Assembly (NCBI GenBank): GCA_036265675.1
Contig: DATAOP010000049.1
Span: forward strand, 122,418-186,417
DNA from: VRUE01 sp036265675
GTDB lineage: Bacteria > Actinomycetota > Thermoleophilia > Solirubrobacterales > 70-9
DNA length: 64,000 nucleotides
Direction: 5' to 3'
Shown: in pieces, positions 50,458-58,639 of the stretch
Position numbering within the stretch: the first letter of the stretch is position 1
Layout: each line of letters begins with the position of its first letter
Translations under genes and position numbers: made by a program
Notes under the pieces: generated by a model
What the model was told of the DNA's origin: nothing
The model's input: the letters and a program-made list of their open reading frames with translations, nothing else
Database searches by the model: none

Positions 50458-52208
50458 TGGCGCTCCTCGTTCTCTTCGGATTTGTCGCCGGCGCCGCCAC
50501 GGCGCTGTCGCCATGCGTGCTGCCCGTTCTGCCGATCGCGCTCTCGGCGGGCGCCACCGGTGGGCGGAGGCGGCCCTTGGGAATAGTCACCGGCCTGGCG
50601 ATCTCCTTCACCTTCGCGACGGTCGCCTTGGTCTACGTGATCGCGGCGCTGGGACTTCCCGACGATCTCCTCCGAAAGCTGGCAATCGTCGTCCTGATCG
50701 CCTTCGGCCTGACCCTGATCGCGCCCCCTCTGGCGACTCGACTGGAGGGGTGGATCAGTGGGATGACCGCAGGTGAGGGCGGCCCCAGCATCGGGGGTGA
50801 GAGCTTCTGGTCTGGGGTTTTCGTCGGCCTCAGCCTCGGCCTCCTGTACGCGCCATGCGCAGGCCCCATCCTGGCAGGCGTCATAACCGTTTCCGCGTCT
50901 CAGTCGTTCAGCGCCGGCAGGCTCGCAGTGGCACTCAGCTACGGCCTCGGCTCGGCCGCCGTCCTCTACGTGCTGATGCTCGGCGGCCGCCGAGCGATCG
51001 CCCCCCTGGCGCGACGCGGCGGCTTGTTCCAAATCGCAATGGGGGTGCTGATGATCGCCGTCGCCGTCGCCATGCTCGGCAATTACGACATCCGCTTTCA
51101 GAACGCGATCGCAAGCGACCTGCCGAGCTTCCTGGTCGACCCCAGCAAGGGTCTGGAGGACACAGCTTCCGCCCAGAGCGCTCTCGCCGGGCTCCGTGAC
51201 GACAACCACGGAATCGGTTCAGCCGCAGACGGTGGCGCGCCGCAAACCGGCCGCGATGGCGGGTTGCGATTGCCCGTCCTCGGCCCGGCCCCCGAATTCG
51301 TCGACACGGAGAGATGGTTCAACACCCCGGGAGACCGGCCGCTGGCCATGACCGGCCTGCGGGGGCGTGTGGTTCTGATCGACTTCTGGACCTACAGCTG
51401 CATCAACTGCATCCGAACTCTCCCTTACCTGACAGCGTGGGACGCGCGCTACCGCAAGGACGGTCTGACGATCGTCGGCGTCCACACGCCGGAGTTCCCC
51501 TTCGAGCGCGATGCCGGCAACGTCGCGGAAGCGATCGAACGGAACGGCATCCATTATCCGGTCGCCCAGGACGACGAACAGCAGACCTGGAACGCCTATG
51601 GCAATCAATACTGGCCGGCTGAGTACTTCATCGATGCCCAGGGCAATGTCCGCTACGTCCATTTCGGCGAGGGCGAATACGGCGAGAAAGAGAGAGTGAT
51701 TCGACAGCTCCTTTCAGAAGCAGGCGATCGGGTCGGCCGGGGGATGTCGGGGGCCCGCGGAATCGAACCATCGAACGGCGTGACGACACCGGAGACCTAT
51801 CTCGGCGACGCCCGCGCCGAACGCTTCACCAACGCGATGCTCTCGCCGGGCCCGCATGACTTCACAGCCCCGCCTCGGCTGCCGGCGAATGAATTCGCCT
51901 ACCGTGGCCGATGGCGAATCGAGTTCGACTCCGCAACGGCCGAAGGTGGCTCGCTGGAACTCAATTTCGGCGCCAGGCACGTCTACCTCGTCCTTGGGAC
52001 CTCCGGCGGCCGCCCGCGCCGGGTCCGCGTCCTGCTCGACGGCAGGCCGATCAGCGCCGCCGAGGCCGGCTCCGACGTTCAAGGCGGCACGGTCACCGTC
52101 CGGTCTCAGAGGCTTTACGAACTCGTCGATCTTCCCCAGGTCGAACACCACGTCCTACGTCTCGAACCGGAACAGGGGGTGATGGGCTATGCCTTCACCT
52201 TTGGCTAA
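50457..52208 (+). CDS. DipZ-like fusion: CcdA/DsbD membrane domain plus thioredoxin domain
   Basis: 583 residues. Residues 1-215 form a six-helix CcdA domain with the two redox cysteines Cys20 (SPCVLPVLP) and Cys134 (YAPCAGPIL). After a linker, residues about 275-425 form a TlpA/thioredoxin-like domain with Cys315 and Cys318 in WTYSCINCIRTLPY. The last 110 residues are a beta-sandwich with RVLLDGRPIS, as in the mycobacterial DipZ family. It passes electrons from the cytoplasm to thiols outside the membrane. It begins inside the stop of the lipoprotein gene and ends 20 bp inside the response regulator gene, so the operon is tightly packed. Confidence 0.93.
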   Translation: MALLVLFGFVAGAATALSPCVLPVLPIALSAGATGGRRRPLGIVTGLAISFTFATVALVYVIAALGLPDDLLRKLAIVVLIAFGLTLIAPPLATRLEGWISGMTAGEGGPSIGGESFWSGVFVGLSLGLLYAPCAGPILAGVITVSASQSFSAGRLAVALSYGLGSAAVLYVLMLGGRRAIAPLARRGGLFQIAMGVLMIAVAVAMLGNYDIRFQNAIASDLPSFLVDPSKGLEDTASAQSALAGLRDDNHGIGSAADGGAPQTGRDGGLRLPVLGPAPEFVDTERWFNTPGDRPLAMTGLRGRVVLIDFWTYSCINCIRTLPYLTAWDARYRKDGLTIVGVHTPEFPFERDAGNVAEAIERNGIHYPVAQDDEQQTWNAYGNQYWPAEYFIDAQGNVRYVHFGEGEYGEKERVIRQLLSEAGDRVGRGMSGARGIEPSNGVTTPETYLGDARAERFTNAMLSPGPHDFTAPPRLPANEFAYRGRWRIEFDSATAEGGSLELNFGARHVYLVLGTSGGRPRRVRVLLDGRPISAAEAGSDVQGGTVTVRSQRLYELVDLPQVEHHVLRLEPEQGVMGYAFTFG

Positions 52209-52944
52209 TTCGTCGCCGGCAGTGAGAATCGAGGAAGTGGCCCCGGGCAGCAACGGCACTGTGCTCGTCGTCGACGACGAGGCGACGATCGTCGAGATCG
52301 TCGCCCGGTACCTGGAGCGGGCCGGCTTCAAGACGTACCAGGCGACAAATGGGCCAGAGGGATTGCGGATTGCCGAAGCCGAGAAGCCCGACCTCGTCGT
52401 GCTCGATCTGATGTTGCCGGGATTCGACGGGCTCGAGGTGATGCGCCGCCTGCACGAACAGGCGGGAAGGCGGGTCGCGGTGATTCTGCTGACTGCCCGT
52501 GGTGAGGAGTCCGACAGGCTCGCCGGCCTCCGCCACGGCGCCGATGACTACGTGGTCAAGCCGTTCTCGCCGGCAGAAATTGTGGCTCGAGTCGAGGCTG
52601 TGATGCGCCGGGTGTCGCCCTCTGAAGAGGACGAGGAGACAGCGCCGGCAATTCGGCACGGTCCAATGCGAATCGAGCCCGCGACGCGGCGCGTATTTCT
52701 CGGTGACGAAGAGCTCTCCCTGACGCAGCGCGAATTCGACCTACTCGCCTACCTCGCCGCCCGCCCCGGACGCGTCTTCTCCCGCGACCAACTTATGGCC
52801 GCAGTCTGGGAATACCCGTTCTTCACCGACACCAGCACCGTCACCGTCCACATCCGACGGCTTCGCGGCAAGCTTTCCGACGACGTGTCCGAGCCCCGAT
52901 ACATCGAGACGGTGTGGGGAGTCGGCTACAGGTTCAGGGCATGA
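52189..52944 (+). CDS. OmpR-family response regulator
   Basis: 251 residues. Receiver domain about 23-140: acidic pocket VVDDE, phospho-acceptor Asp73 in VVLDLMLPG, switch Thr in LLTARG and Lys in VVKPFSP. Winged-helix DNA-binding domain from about 155: LTQREFDLLAYLAARPGRVFSRDQL and RYIETVWGVGYRF. The ATG at 52189 overlaps the DipZ gene by 20 bp; GTG 52233 is an alternative. It is followed by its kinase through an ATGA overlap. Control of the lipoprotein/DipZ genes is inferred. Confidence 0.95.
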   Translation: MPSPLANSSPAVRIEEVAPGSNGTVLVVDDEATIVEIVARYLERAGFKTYQATNGPEGLRIAEAEKPDLVVLDLMLPGFDGLEVMRRLHEQAGRRVAVILLTARGEESDRLAGLRHGADDYVVKPFSPAEIVARVEAVMRRVSPSEEDEETAPAIRHGPMRIEPATRRVFLGDEELSLTQREFDLLAYLAARPGRVFSRDQLMAAVWEYPFFTDTSTVTVHIRRLRGKLSDDVSEPRYIETVWGVGYRFRA

Positions 52945-53813
52945 GTCGGGAGAGCATCAACGGGTTGAAGTGGGGCGCTGCCATCGCCATCACCTCATTC
53001 CTCGCCGGCGCGGCCGCCGTCGCCGTCCCGCACGGGATGGGCGCGGAGCAGATCATCCTGGTGGTCATTACCGCCGGCGGCATCGCCCTCGCGGCGGCGC
53101 TGGCGATGCGACTGGCGATGGAGCAGCGGGCCAACCGGGAAATCGAGGACGCCCGCCGTCGGCTCGTCGCCGCGGCTTCGCACGACCTGCGTACCCCCCT
53201 GGCCTCGCTCCGCCTGTTGGTCGAGGCGATCGACGACGGAGTGGTCACCGGGCTGACACGCGACCGCTACCTGCGTGAGATCCGCACCCATGTCGGTGTG
53301 CTCAGCAATCTGGTCGATAACCTCTTCGAGCTCTCGAGGATCGAGGCGGGAGATATCGCCTGGACGATGCGCCAGATCGAGCTCGGCGAGCTGATTGATG
53401 AGACGGTGGCGGCGATGCAGGCGCCGGCAGCAAAATCCGGCGTCCGAATCGGATCCGAGCTCCCTGACGGCGGGCTGCGCGCTCGCGCCAACGCCGAGAA
53501 GGTGCAGCGCGTCCTCTTCAACCTGCTCCAGAACGCCATCCGACACACCCCCGCCGACGGGAGCGTCACCGTGCGGGCTCGGCCGAACGGCAGTGCGATC
53601 GAGGTCGAGGTCGACGATGACGGCGAGGGGATCCCCTCCACTGACGCTGCCCGTGTCTTCGACGCCTTCTATCGAGGGGCCGCTTCCCGCGACGACGAGG
53701 GCTCAGGCCTCGGCCTGGCGATCGCGAAGGCAATCGTCGAGACGCACGGCGGGCGGATATGGCTTGCGCCCAGCGACAGCGGCACCCGCATACGCTTCAA
53801 CCTGCCGCAGTGA
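52941..53813 (+). CDS. Sensor histidine kinase, partner of the OmpR-type regulator
   Basis: 290 residues from ATG 52941 (ATGA overlap with the regulator stop). Two transmembrane helices (about 11-30 and 37-57) leave only a very short outer loop, so it probably senses within or near the membrane. There is no HAMP domain. HisKA phospho-acceptor His81 in AASHDLRTPLASLR, then N box NLLQNAIRHTPADG, G1 VDDDGEGIP, F box VFDAFYRG and G2 EGSGLGLAIAK, all intact. It should phosphorylate the adjacent regulator in response to an envelope signal such as thiol redox state or metal (inference from the DipZ/lipoprotein neighbours). Confidence 0.94.
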   Translation: MSRESINGLKWGAAIAITSFLAGAAAVAVPHGMGAEQIILVVITAGGIALAAALAMRLAMEQRANREIEDARRRLVAAASHDLRTPLASLRLLVEAIDDGVVTGLTRDRYLREIRTHVGVLSNLVDNLFELSRIEAGDIAWTMRQIELGELIDETVAAMQAPAAKSGVRIGSELPDGGLRARANAEKVQRVLFNLLQNAIRHTPADGSVTVRARPNGSAIEVEVDDDGEGIPSTDAARVFDAFYRGAASRDDEGSGLGLAIAKAIVETHGGRIWLAPSDSGTRIRFNLPQ

Positions 53814-53836
53814 CCGCACACGAGAGATCCCAGGCC

Positions 53837-53864
53837 TTCACCCTTGTGCTCGGCTGCGCATAAT
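53837..53864 (+). promoter_or_regulatory. Promoter of the cupin gene, leaderless
   Basis: TTCACC (53837-53842), 16 nt, CATAAT (53859-53864) match the -35 and -10 consensus in 4/6 and 5/6 positions. Six nt later is the ATG at 53871, with no ribosome site, so transcription probably starts at or next to the start codon. Confidence 0.6.
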
Positions 53865-53870
53865 TGACCG

Positions 53871-54407
53871 ATGGCACACGCCGGCGACCGACTCGAAATG
53901 CCCGATGGGAGCGTCTATGAAGTGACGGAGGCCACGAGCGAGGGCGCCGATCGCTCGGTTGGAATGAACTTCATCCTGCCCTCGGGATCCGTCTCCCCTC
54001 CTCCCCACCGCCACCCGAACCAGACCGAGAGCTTCAGGGTGGTGGAGGGTCCGATCGAGCTGATGGTGGACGGGGAGTGGCGGACGCTGCAGACCGGCGA
54101 GACGGCGAGCGTTCCCCCTGGAACCGTCCATACGTTCCGCAACCGGTCCAGCGCGACGGTGACGTTACACAGCACGCACACTCCCGCGGGACGGTTCGAG
54201 GAGTTCATCGAACACATCAGCAGGCTCCTGCCTGCCCGCGGAATCAAGGGCGGCAAAGACCCCCGGATCCCGATCTACCTATCGATGATCCTGCTCCAAT
54301 ATCCCGACACGATCAGACCCGGCCGCGACCGGGAGCGCCTCGCGATCAACCTGATGGCGAGCCTGGGGCGCCTCCTCCGCTTCGACACCGACCTCGAGGC
54401 GACCTGA
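53871..54407 (+). CDS. Cupin-domain protein
   Basis: 178 residues. Residues about 28-107 form a single cupin barrel: the metal-site motif PPPHRHPNQTESFRVVEG has the HxH...E pattern and the second motif is PPGTVHTFRNRS with its His. The metal site is complete, so a metal-dependent enzyme or ligand-binding role is possible. The C-terminal 70 residues (FIEHISRLLPARG...INLMASLGRLL) are helical and not part of the cupin. The last 44 codons are antisense to the 54275-54796 gene. The substrate is not predictable. Confidence 0.88.
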   Translation: MAHAGDRLEMPDGSVYEVTEATSEGADRSVGMNFILPSGSVSPPPHRHPNQTESFRVVEGPIELMVDGEWRTLQTGETASVPPGTVHTFRNRSSATVTLHSTHTPAGRFEEFIEHISRLLPARGIKGGKDPRIPIYLSMILLQYPDTIRPGRDRERLAINLMASLGRLLRFDTDLEAT

Positions 54408-54796
54408 GCAGCCGGCTCAACTGGTCGTCTAGGCGTCATTCGCCTTCCGTCAGTTCGGATGCGGCCGACCAGCTCGGCCAGCTTCGCCCCGATCACGACC
54501 ATCAACAGGAGGGCAGACGTGATCCCGATCAGCGTCAGCGGCAGAACCGTGCCGGTATCGGCCGGTGGGGGGTTTCCAAGCCCCGTCTCTGAAAGGGCCA
54601 GGTAGGAGAAGCGGAGGGCGAGGTCTATCGCGGCGATCATCAGCACGGCCTGAGCGAACTGGCGCCCCACCACGCGCCAGGCGGCGAGGTCACTGCGGCC
54701 CCGTAGGGTCCGCCATAGCTCGGGGATGGGAGCCAGCAGCGCGGAGAAGATGAAGAACAGGCCGCCGAGGCCGAGGCCAGGAAGTCCCGCCGACAT
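54275..54796 (-). CDS. Small hypothetical membrane protein following the GT2 gene
   Basis: 173 residues, ATG 54796, one base after the stop of the glycosyltransferase gene. Three hydrophobic segments are visible (about 5-24, 46-64, 83-106), compatible with a small integral membrane protein. The last ~45 residues are Arg/Ser-rich and lie antisense to the cupin gene over 133 bp; they may be a read-on after loss of an earlier stop. No family recognised. Its coupling to the glycosyltransferase suggests an accessory role, such as helping membrane assembly of a polysaccharide synthase. Confidence 0.65.
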   Translation of the reverse strand: MSAGLPGLGLGGLFFIFSALLAPIPELWRTLRGRSDLAAWRVVGRQFAQAVLMIAAIDLALRFSYLALSETGLGNPPPADTGTVLPLTLIGITSALLLMVVIGAKLAELVGRIRTDGRRMTPRRPVEPAAQVASRSVSKRRRRPRLAIRLIARRSRSRPGLIVSGYWSRIIDR

Positions 54797-54797
54797 C

Positions 54798-55835
54798 TCA
54801 GTGCCCCTTCTCGTAGACCCGCAGAGGCCGGCCCACGACCATCTCGTTCCAGAAGGCCCGCAGCATGAAGGCGCCGTTGACGACCCGCAGCACGAAGAAG
54901 CCCGGAAGCGAGAGAAGCGCGCGCGCCGTTTCTCGTCGCTGGACCGCCTGCCAGATGACCGGGACCATCACCACCGGTGCGTCGATCAGGTACGCAAGGA
55001 GGATCAGCGGGTCGATCGCCACGGCCAGAACCGGAATGAGGACGAGGTAGGCGAACGAGGCAAGCAGGGCATCCCAGAAGGCAACCGCGACGGTCGAGCG
55101 CAGATAGCCGCATCTGAGCAGCGATCGCCTGTGCAGGCGGACGTTCTGGATGAACCCGTGCGACCAGCGCCGCAACTGCTTGCCCATGAAGGCGAAGTCG
55201 TGCGGCTCGATTGGAAAGGAGACCGCCGTGGGAAAGAAACGGACCTGCATACCCGCCTCGTAGATCGTCCAGGTCAGATCCATGTCCTCGGCCATCGTCC
55301 TGGTCGACCAGCCACCGAGCTTCCGCAGCTCCTCCGTCCGGTAGATGGAGAAGCACCCCGAGGAGATCATCGGCTTGCCGTAGTGGTCCTGCACGCGCTT
55401 GAAGAAGCCGAAGGCGAGCATGTACTCGACATATCGGCCCCGCTCCCAGATGGTCCGGACGTGGCGGGGAAAAACCGAGCCGCAGGCTGCGACCACCTCG
55501 GGCTCGGCGAACGCGGGCAGCAGCTGCTCGATCGCGTCCGGTGAAAGGGTCGTATCGGCATCGAGAGCCATCACCATCGTGGTGCTGACCTCGCCCAGCG
55601 CGAACATCTGCGCGCCGGCCTTCGAGCCGGTGTTGTGAGGGGGGCGCAGCACCTTGACCCCCAACGCCGAGGCGACATCCGCCGTCGCGTCGGTGGAGCA
55701 ATCGTCGATGACGATGATCTCATCAGGGGCGCGCGTCTGCTGTTGCAGCGAGCGGATCGTGTCGCCGATCGACGCCGCCTCGTTGTAGGCGGGGATCATC
55801 ACCGTGAGGCCGCTTTTCTCGCTCCTTTTCGCCAT
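54798..55835 (-). CDS. Membrane glycosyltransferase family 2 (processive synthase-like)
   Basis: 345 residues, ATG 55835. GT2 signatures in order: MIPAYNEAASIGDTI, VIDDCSTDAT (nucleotide-sugar aspartates), ALDADTTL (DxD metal motif), SSGCFSIYR, MAEDMDLTW (catalytic ED) and QLRRWSHGFIQN (QxxRW-like processive motif). Transmembrane helices follow at about 250-275, 280-300 and 310-335. This is the layout of cellulose/hyaluronan/PNAG-type synthases, so it may make a linear surface polysaccharide; the sugar is unknown. The small membrane protein downstream may be its partner. It diverges from the small secreted peptide gene across 244 bp. Confidence 0.9.
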   Translation of the reverse strand: MAKRSEKSGLTVMIPAYNEAASIGDTIRSLQQQTRAPDEIIVIDDCSTDATADVASALGVKVLRPPHNTGSKAGAQMFALGEVSTTMVMALDADTTLSPDAIEQLLPAFAEPEVVAACGSVFPRHVRTIWERGRYVEYMLAFGFFKRVQDHYGKPMISSGCFSIYRTEELRKLGGWSTRTMAEDMDLTWTIYEAGMQVRFFPTAVSFPIEPHDFAFMGKQLRRWSHGFIQNVRLHRRSLLRCGYLRSTVAVAFWDALLASFAYLVLIPVLAVAIDPLILLAYLIDAPVVMVPVIWQAVQRRETARALLSLPGFFVLRVVNGAFMLRAFWNEMVVGRPLRVYEKGH

Positions 55836-56079
55836 GGCTGTGAACGCCTGTGGGCGTACAACGTCGGGACGCCGCCGCTGTCAGAGCCGACCACCTCAGC
55901 ACGGACGAATTACGGAGACGCATGGCGGAGGGCCCGATTCGTCCGACTCGACCTCGCACTGATTTGCCAGTTTGTTCGCCGATAGGCCCTGACAAAACCG
56001 GTTTGCACAAGTTTTGAACAAGTAGAGAGTTCCGCACGGGTCCAAGGAGGGGTGGGGAACGAAGACGAGGAGAAGTTCG

Positions 56080-56277
56080 ATGAAACGAATCAAGAAGGTT
56101 GCTGCGATCGCGGCGGCCACAGCGGTGATGCTCGCGATTCCCGCCGGCACGGCCGGGGCGAAGATCGTGTGCACAAACCCGGGTGGCAACGCGCCCTCAG
56201 GCCAGCAAGGCAAGTGCAATGGACAGGCACTTGAAAACCTGAATCCTGCTGGTCACGCACCGCCGGGCCAGAACTAG
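56080..56277 (+). CDS. Small secreted Gly/Asn/Pro-rich peptide
   Basis: 65 residues. ATG 56080 has GAGGAG 8 nt upstream. Signal peptide about 1-27 (MKRIKKVAAIAAATAVMLAI, ending AGA^K). The mature peptide of ~38 residues has two cysteines (IVCTNPGG and GKCNGQ), likely one disulfide, and the repeat PGGNAPSGQQ / PAGHAPPGQN. No known family recognised. A weak promoter is possible near 56003-56031 but none was convincing. A secreted signal or structural peptide is the most that can be inferred. Confidence 0.75.
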   Translation: MKRIKKVAAIAAATAVMLAIPAGTAGAKIVCTNPGGNAPSGQQGKCNGQALENLNPAGHAPPGQN

Positions 56278-56319
56278 CGAGTCGCTGTCCGGTAGCTCAG
56301 GGGTGGGTCCAGGCTATGG

Positions 56320-56370
56320 GCCCGCCCCGCGGGCGCGATGGGCCCGAATTGTCGCTCAGCTCTAAGCGAC
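56320..56370. terminator. Hairpins between the convergent peptide and folE genes
   Basis: GCCCGC-CCC-GCGGGC (56320-56334) and GTCGCT-N8-AGCGAC (56351-56370) are perfect 6-bp stems between two convergent genes; the second overlaps the folE stop codon. No T-run follows either stem, so a bidirectional terminator is only likely, not certain. Confidence 0.4.
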
Positions 56371-56985
56371 CAGACTCAAGAACTCCTGCCGGGTCCGTGG
56401 GTCCTCCTTGACCAATCCCCGCAACGCGGAGGTCACAGTCCTCGACCCTGGTTTTTGAACTCCACGCATCGACATACAGAGGTGCTCAGCTTCGAGGATG
56501 ATCCCCACCCCTCGGGGGGCAAGCGTCCCATCGATCCAGTCCGCGATCTGAGTTGTCAAGCGCTCCTGGACCTGAAGATCACGGGCAAAAAGATCAACCA
56601 CACGACCTAGCTTCGAGAGGCCAATGATCCGCTCGCCCGGGAGGTATGCGACATGAGCGATGCCGTGGAAGGGCAGCATGTGGTGCATGCAGAGCGACTG
56701 GAATGGGATATCGCGAACGATGAGGAGCTCGTCGTAACTCCCGTCGTTGGGGAAGGTCGTTGCATTGAAGGGGGTCGGCGTGAGCAGCTCGGCATAGGCG
56801 CGCGCGATCCTTGCCGGTGTCTCCCGCAAACCGTCGCTCGAGAGATCAGCCCCAAGAGCGGCGAGTAAATCCCGGGCCGCAAGCTCGGCGGCCTCGAGGT
56901 CGATCGGAGGGCTGACGTCCGCCCCAATCAGAGGATCGGCGAGTCTCACGGCGGCACCAGAGCCATTGATGCGCGAGCCGCTCAT
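56362..56985 (-). CDS. folE: GTP cyclohydrolase I
   Basis: 207 residues, ATG 56985 overlapping the reductase stop by ATGA. Zinc ligands Cys99 and His102 in QSLCMHHMLPF and Cys170 in EHLCMSMRG are all present, as is the C-terminal GVQKPGSRTVTSALRG signature and GLSKLGRVVDLFARDLQVQERL (written in part: RLTTQIADWI). It converts GTP to 7,8-dihydroneopterin triphosphate, the entry to folate and tetrahydrobiopterin synthesis. It is slightly longer at the N-terminus than E. coli FolE is not required for activity. Coupling to a FAD-dependent reductase in a stress cluster, rather than to folate genes, suggests a pterin for redox use (inference). Confidence 0.95.
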   Translation of the reverse strand: MSGSRINGSGAAVRLADPLIGADVSPPIDLEAAELAARDLLAALGADLSSDGLRETPARIARAYAELLTPTPFNATTFPNDGSYDELLIVRDIPFQSLCMHHMLPFHGIAHVAYLPGERIIGLSKLGRVVDLFARDLQVQERLTTQIADWIDGTLAPRGVGIILEAEHLCMSMRGVQKPGSRTVTSALRGLVKEDPRTRQEFLSLVA

Positions 56986-58244
56986 CGCGAGCCGGCCTCG
57001 GAGGTGGAGGCGTGCCCGGCCCCTCGGTCCACCAGCTGCGCGAGGGGGATGTCCCTGTCTTCCAGTCCACGGCCCGCTATCGGGTTCCCGGCGAGGATCA
57101 GCTCACGGATTTCGTCGTTGACATCCCAGATGTTCATATTCATGCCGGCGACGACGCGGCCGTCCTTGAGCCAGAAGGCGATGAACTCGCGACTTCCCAC
57201 GTCCCCGCGAAAGACGACCTCGTCCCATTCGGGTGCGTAACCGCTGTACTCCATCCCGGCGTCGTACTGATCGGAGAAGAAGTAAGGGATCTCGTCGTAG
57301 TTCGGCCGCTCACCGAGCATTGCCCTGGCCGCGACCTGTCCCTGATTCTGAGCGTTCGCCCAGTGCTCGACTCTGATCTGGCGTCCATAGCTCGGGTGGT
57401 AGGCGTTGGCAACGTCACCGGCGGCGAAGATGCCATCGATGCTGGTCTCGAGATTCTCATCGGCGACGATCCCGTTGCTTACCTCTAAGCCTGCGTCCTC
57501 AGCCAGTTTTGTCCGCGGTGCGACCCCGATCCCGATCATGACGAGATCGGCATCGATCGCAGCACCGCCCATCGTCACCACTCGCTCGACTTTGTCGCCA
57601 CCCTCAAAGCCCCCGACGATGGTCTTGGGCAGGAACTCGACTCCGTGATCGCGATGCAGGTCCAGATAGATCTGGCCGAGCTCGCGACCGAGGACACGTT
57701 CAAGGGGTAGCGCCCCCATCTCCAGCATCGTTACCTCGCAGCCCTTTTGACGTGCGGAGGCGGCGATCTCCGCCCCGATCCAGCCGGCGCCGACAACCAC
57801 AACGCGGCGCTCCGGCTCCAGACGAGCACCGAGCTGCTTCGAATTGCTGACAGTTCGCAGGTAGAAGATGCCGTCCAGGTCGGCTCCTCTGACATCGAGA
57901 CGCCGAGGCTCCGCGCCGGTCGCAAGCAAGAGCCGGTCATAGCCGACAGAGCCGCCCTCCTCAAGAGCTATCTCCTGGCCTTTTGCGTCGATCGACCCAA
58001 CATTCGAGCCCGTCATCAGCTCGATGTTCCGCGCTTCGTAGTAGTCGGCCGGGTGAACGTACGGCGTGTCGGTTGACTCTCCCCTCAGGAAATCCTTGGA
58101 GAGCGGCGGTCGTTCGTAGGGCCGCTCCGTCTCGCTCCCGATCAGGACCAGGCGCCCATCGAAACCCTCATGACGCAAGGTCTCTGCGGCTTTGGCACCG
58201 GCCAGGCCGGCTCCGACGATGACGAACGTTTCATTGGCGGACAT
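56982..58244 (-). CDS. FAD/NAD(P)-dependent oxidoreductase (ferredoxin/rubredoxin reductase type)
   Basis: 420 residues from ATG 58244 (AAGG 8 nt upstream); in-frame codons before it are rejected because the FAD fold begins at once. FAD motif FVIVGAGLAGAKAAETLR; NAD(P) motif VVVVGAGWIGAEIAASARQ; IFAAGDVANAYHP binds the flavin; HWANAQNQGQVAA is the usual dimer/FAD segment of BphA4-type reductases. It passes electrons from NAD(P)H to a ferredoxin or rubredoxin. No ferredoxin gene is adjacent. It lies 8 bp after the hypothetical gene 58253-58606 and is followed by folE through ATGA. Confidence 0.93.
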   Translation of the reverse strand: MSANETFVIVGAGLAGAKAAETLRHEGFDGRLVLIGSETERPYERPPLSKDFLRGESTDTPYVHPADYYEARNIELMTGSNVGSIDAKGQEIALEEGGSVGYDRLLLATGAEPRRLDVRGADLDGIFYLRTVSNSKQLGARLEPERRVVVVGAGWIGAEIAASARQKGCEVTMLEMGALPLERVLGRELGQIYLDLHRDHGVEFLPKTIVGGFEGGDKVERVVTMGGAAIDADLVMIGIGVAPRTKLAEDAGLEVSNGIVADENLETSIDGIFAAGDVANAYHPSYGRQIRVEHWANAQNQGQVAARAMLGERPNYDEIPYFFSDQYDAGMEYSGYAPEWDEVVFRGDVGSREFIAFWLKDGRVVAGMNMNIWDVNDEIRELILAGNPIAGRGLEDRDIPLAQLVDRGAGHASTSEAGSR

Positions 58245-58252
58245 TGCCGGCC

Positions 58253-58606
58253 TTACAACGCAACGAGTTGAGGTTGGGGCTCCGAAGGCGTTCTTTCCTC
58301 CGGTGGGTCTATCGCCATCAGGGCAAGTCGTGTCTCTCGACACCTGCGAGCGCAACCGGCCAGCTCCGCGGCAATATCGTCCAACCTGGCTATCCGGGAA
58401 TCGCGATGGTCGTCGGGTTGCGCCCGAGCGGAATCGTCCCTTATCTCGTACCAGCCTGAACTGAGGGCGAGGAAGGCCTCCTCAAGGGTGATCAGCGCCA
58501 ATGCGGCCGCGGCTGCACTGCCCTTCCGACCCGCGGCCTCGTTGAAAGCCCACGACGAGTCGCGTATGTCAGAGACACATCGATCTATCTGGTCAAATGG
58601 TTCCAT
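58253..58606 (-). CDS. Small hypothetical protein, first gene of the reductase-folE operon
   Basis: 117 residues from ATG 58606 (MEPFDQIDRCVSDIRDSSWA). ATG 58624, six codons earlier, is an alternative; 58606 is preferred because it keeps the spacing from the 58640-58659 palindrome seen at the other promoters of the cluster. Largely helical (AAAAALALITLEEAFLALSSGW, RIARLDDIAAELAGCARRCRE). No family recognised. It ends 8 bp before the reductase start, so the three genes probably form one operon under the palindrome promoter. Confidence 0.7.
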   Translation of the reverse strand: MEPFDQIDRCVSDIRDSSWAFNEAAGRKGSAAAAALALITLEEAFLALSSGWYEIRDDSARAQPDDHRDSRIARLDDIAAELAGCARRCRETRLALMAIDPPEERTPSEPQPQLVAL

Positions 58607-58639
58607 GCCGAAATCGTCGCCCATCGCCCGTTGACCCAC

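Noticed and set aside
56281..56372. tRNA-like stretch with GGTAGCTCAGG and GTCGCT/AGCGAC ends
   Set aside because: No T-loop consensus, no plausible anticodon arm, and the 3' part overlaps the folE stop; the pairing is better read as terminator-like hairpins.
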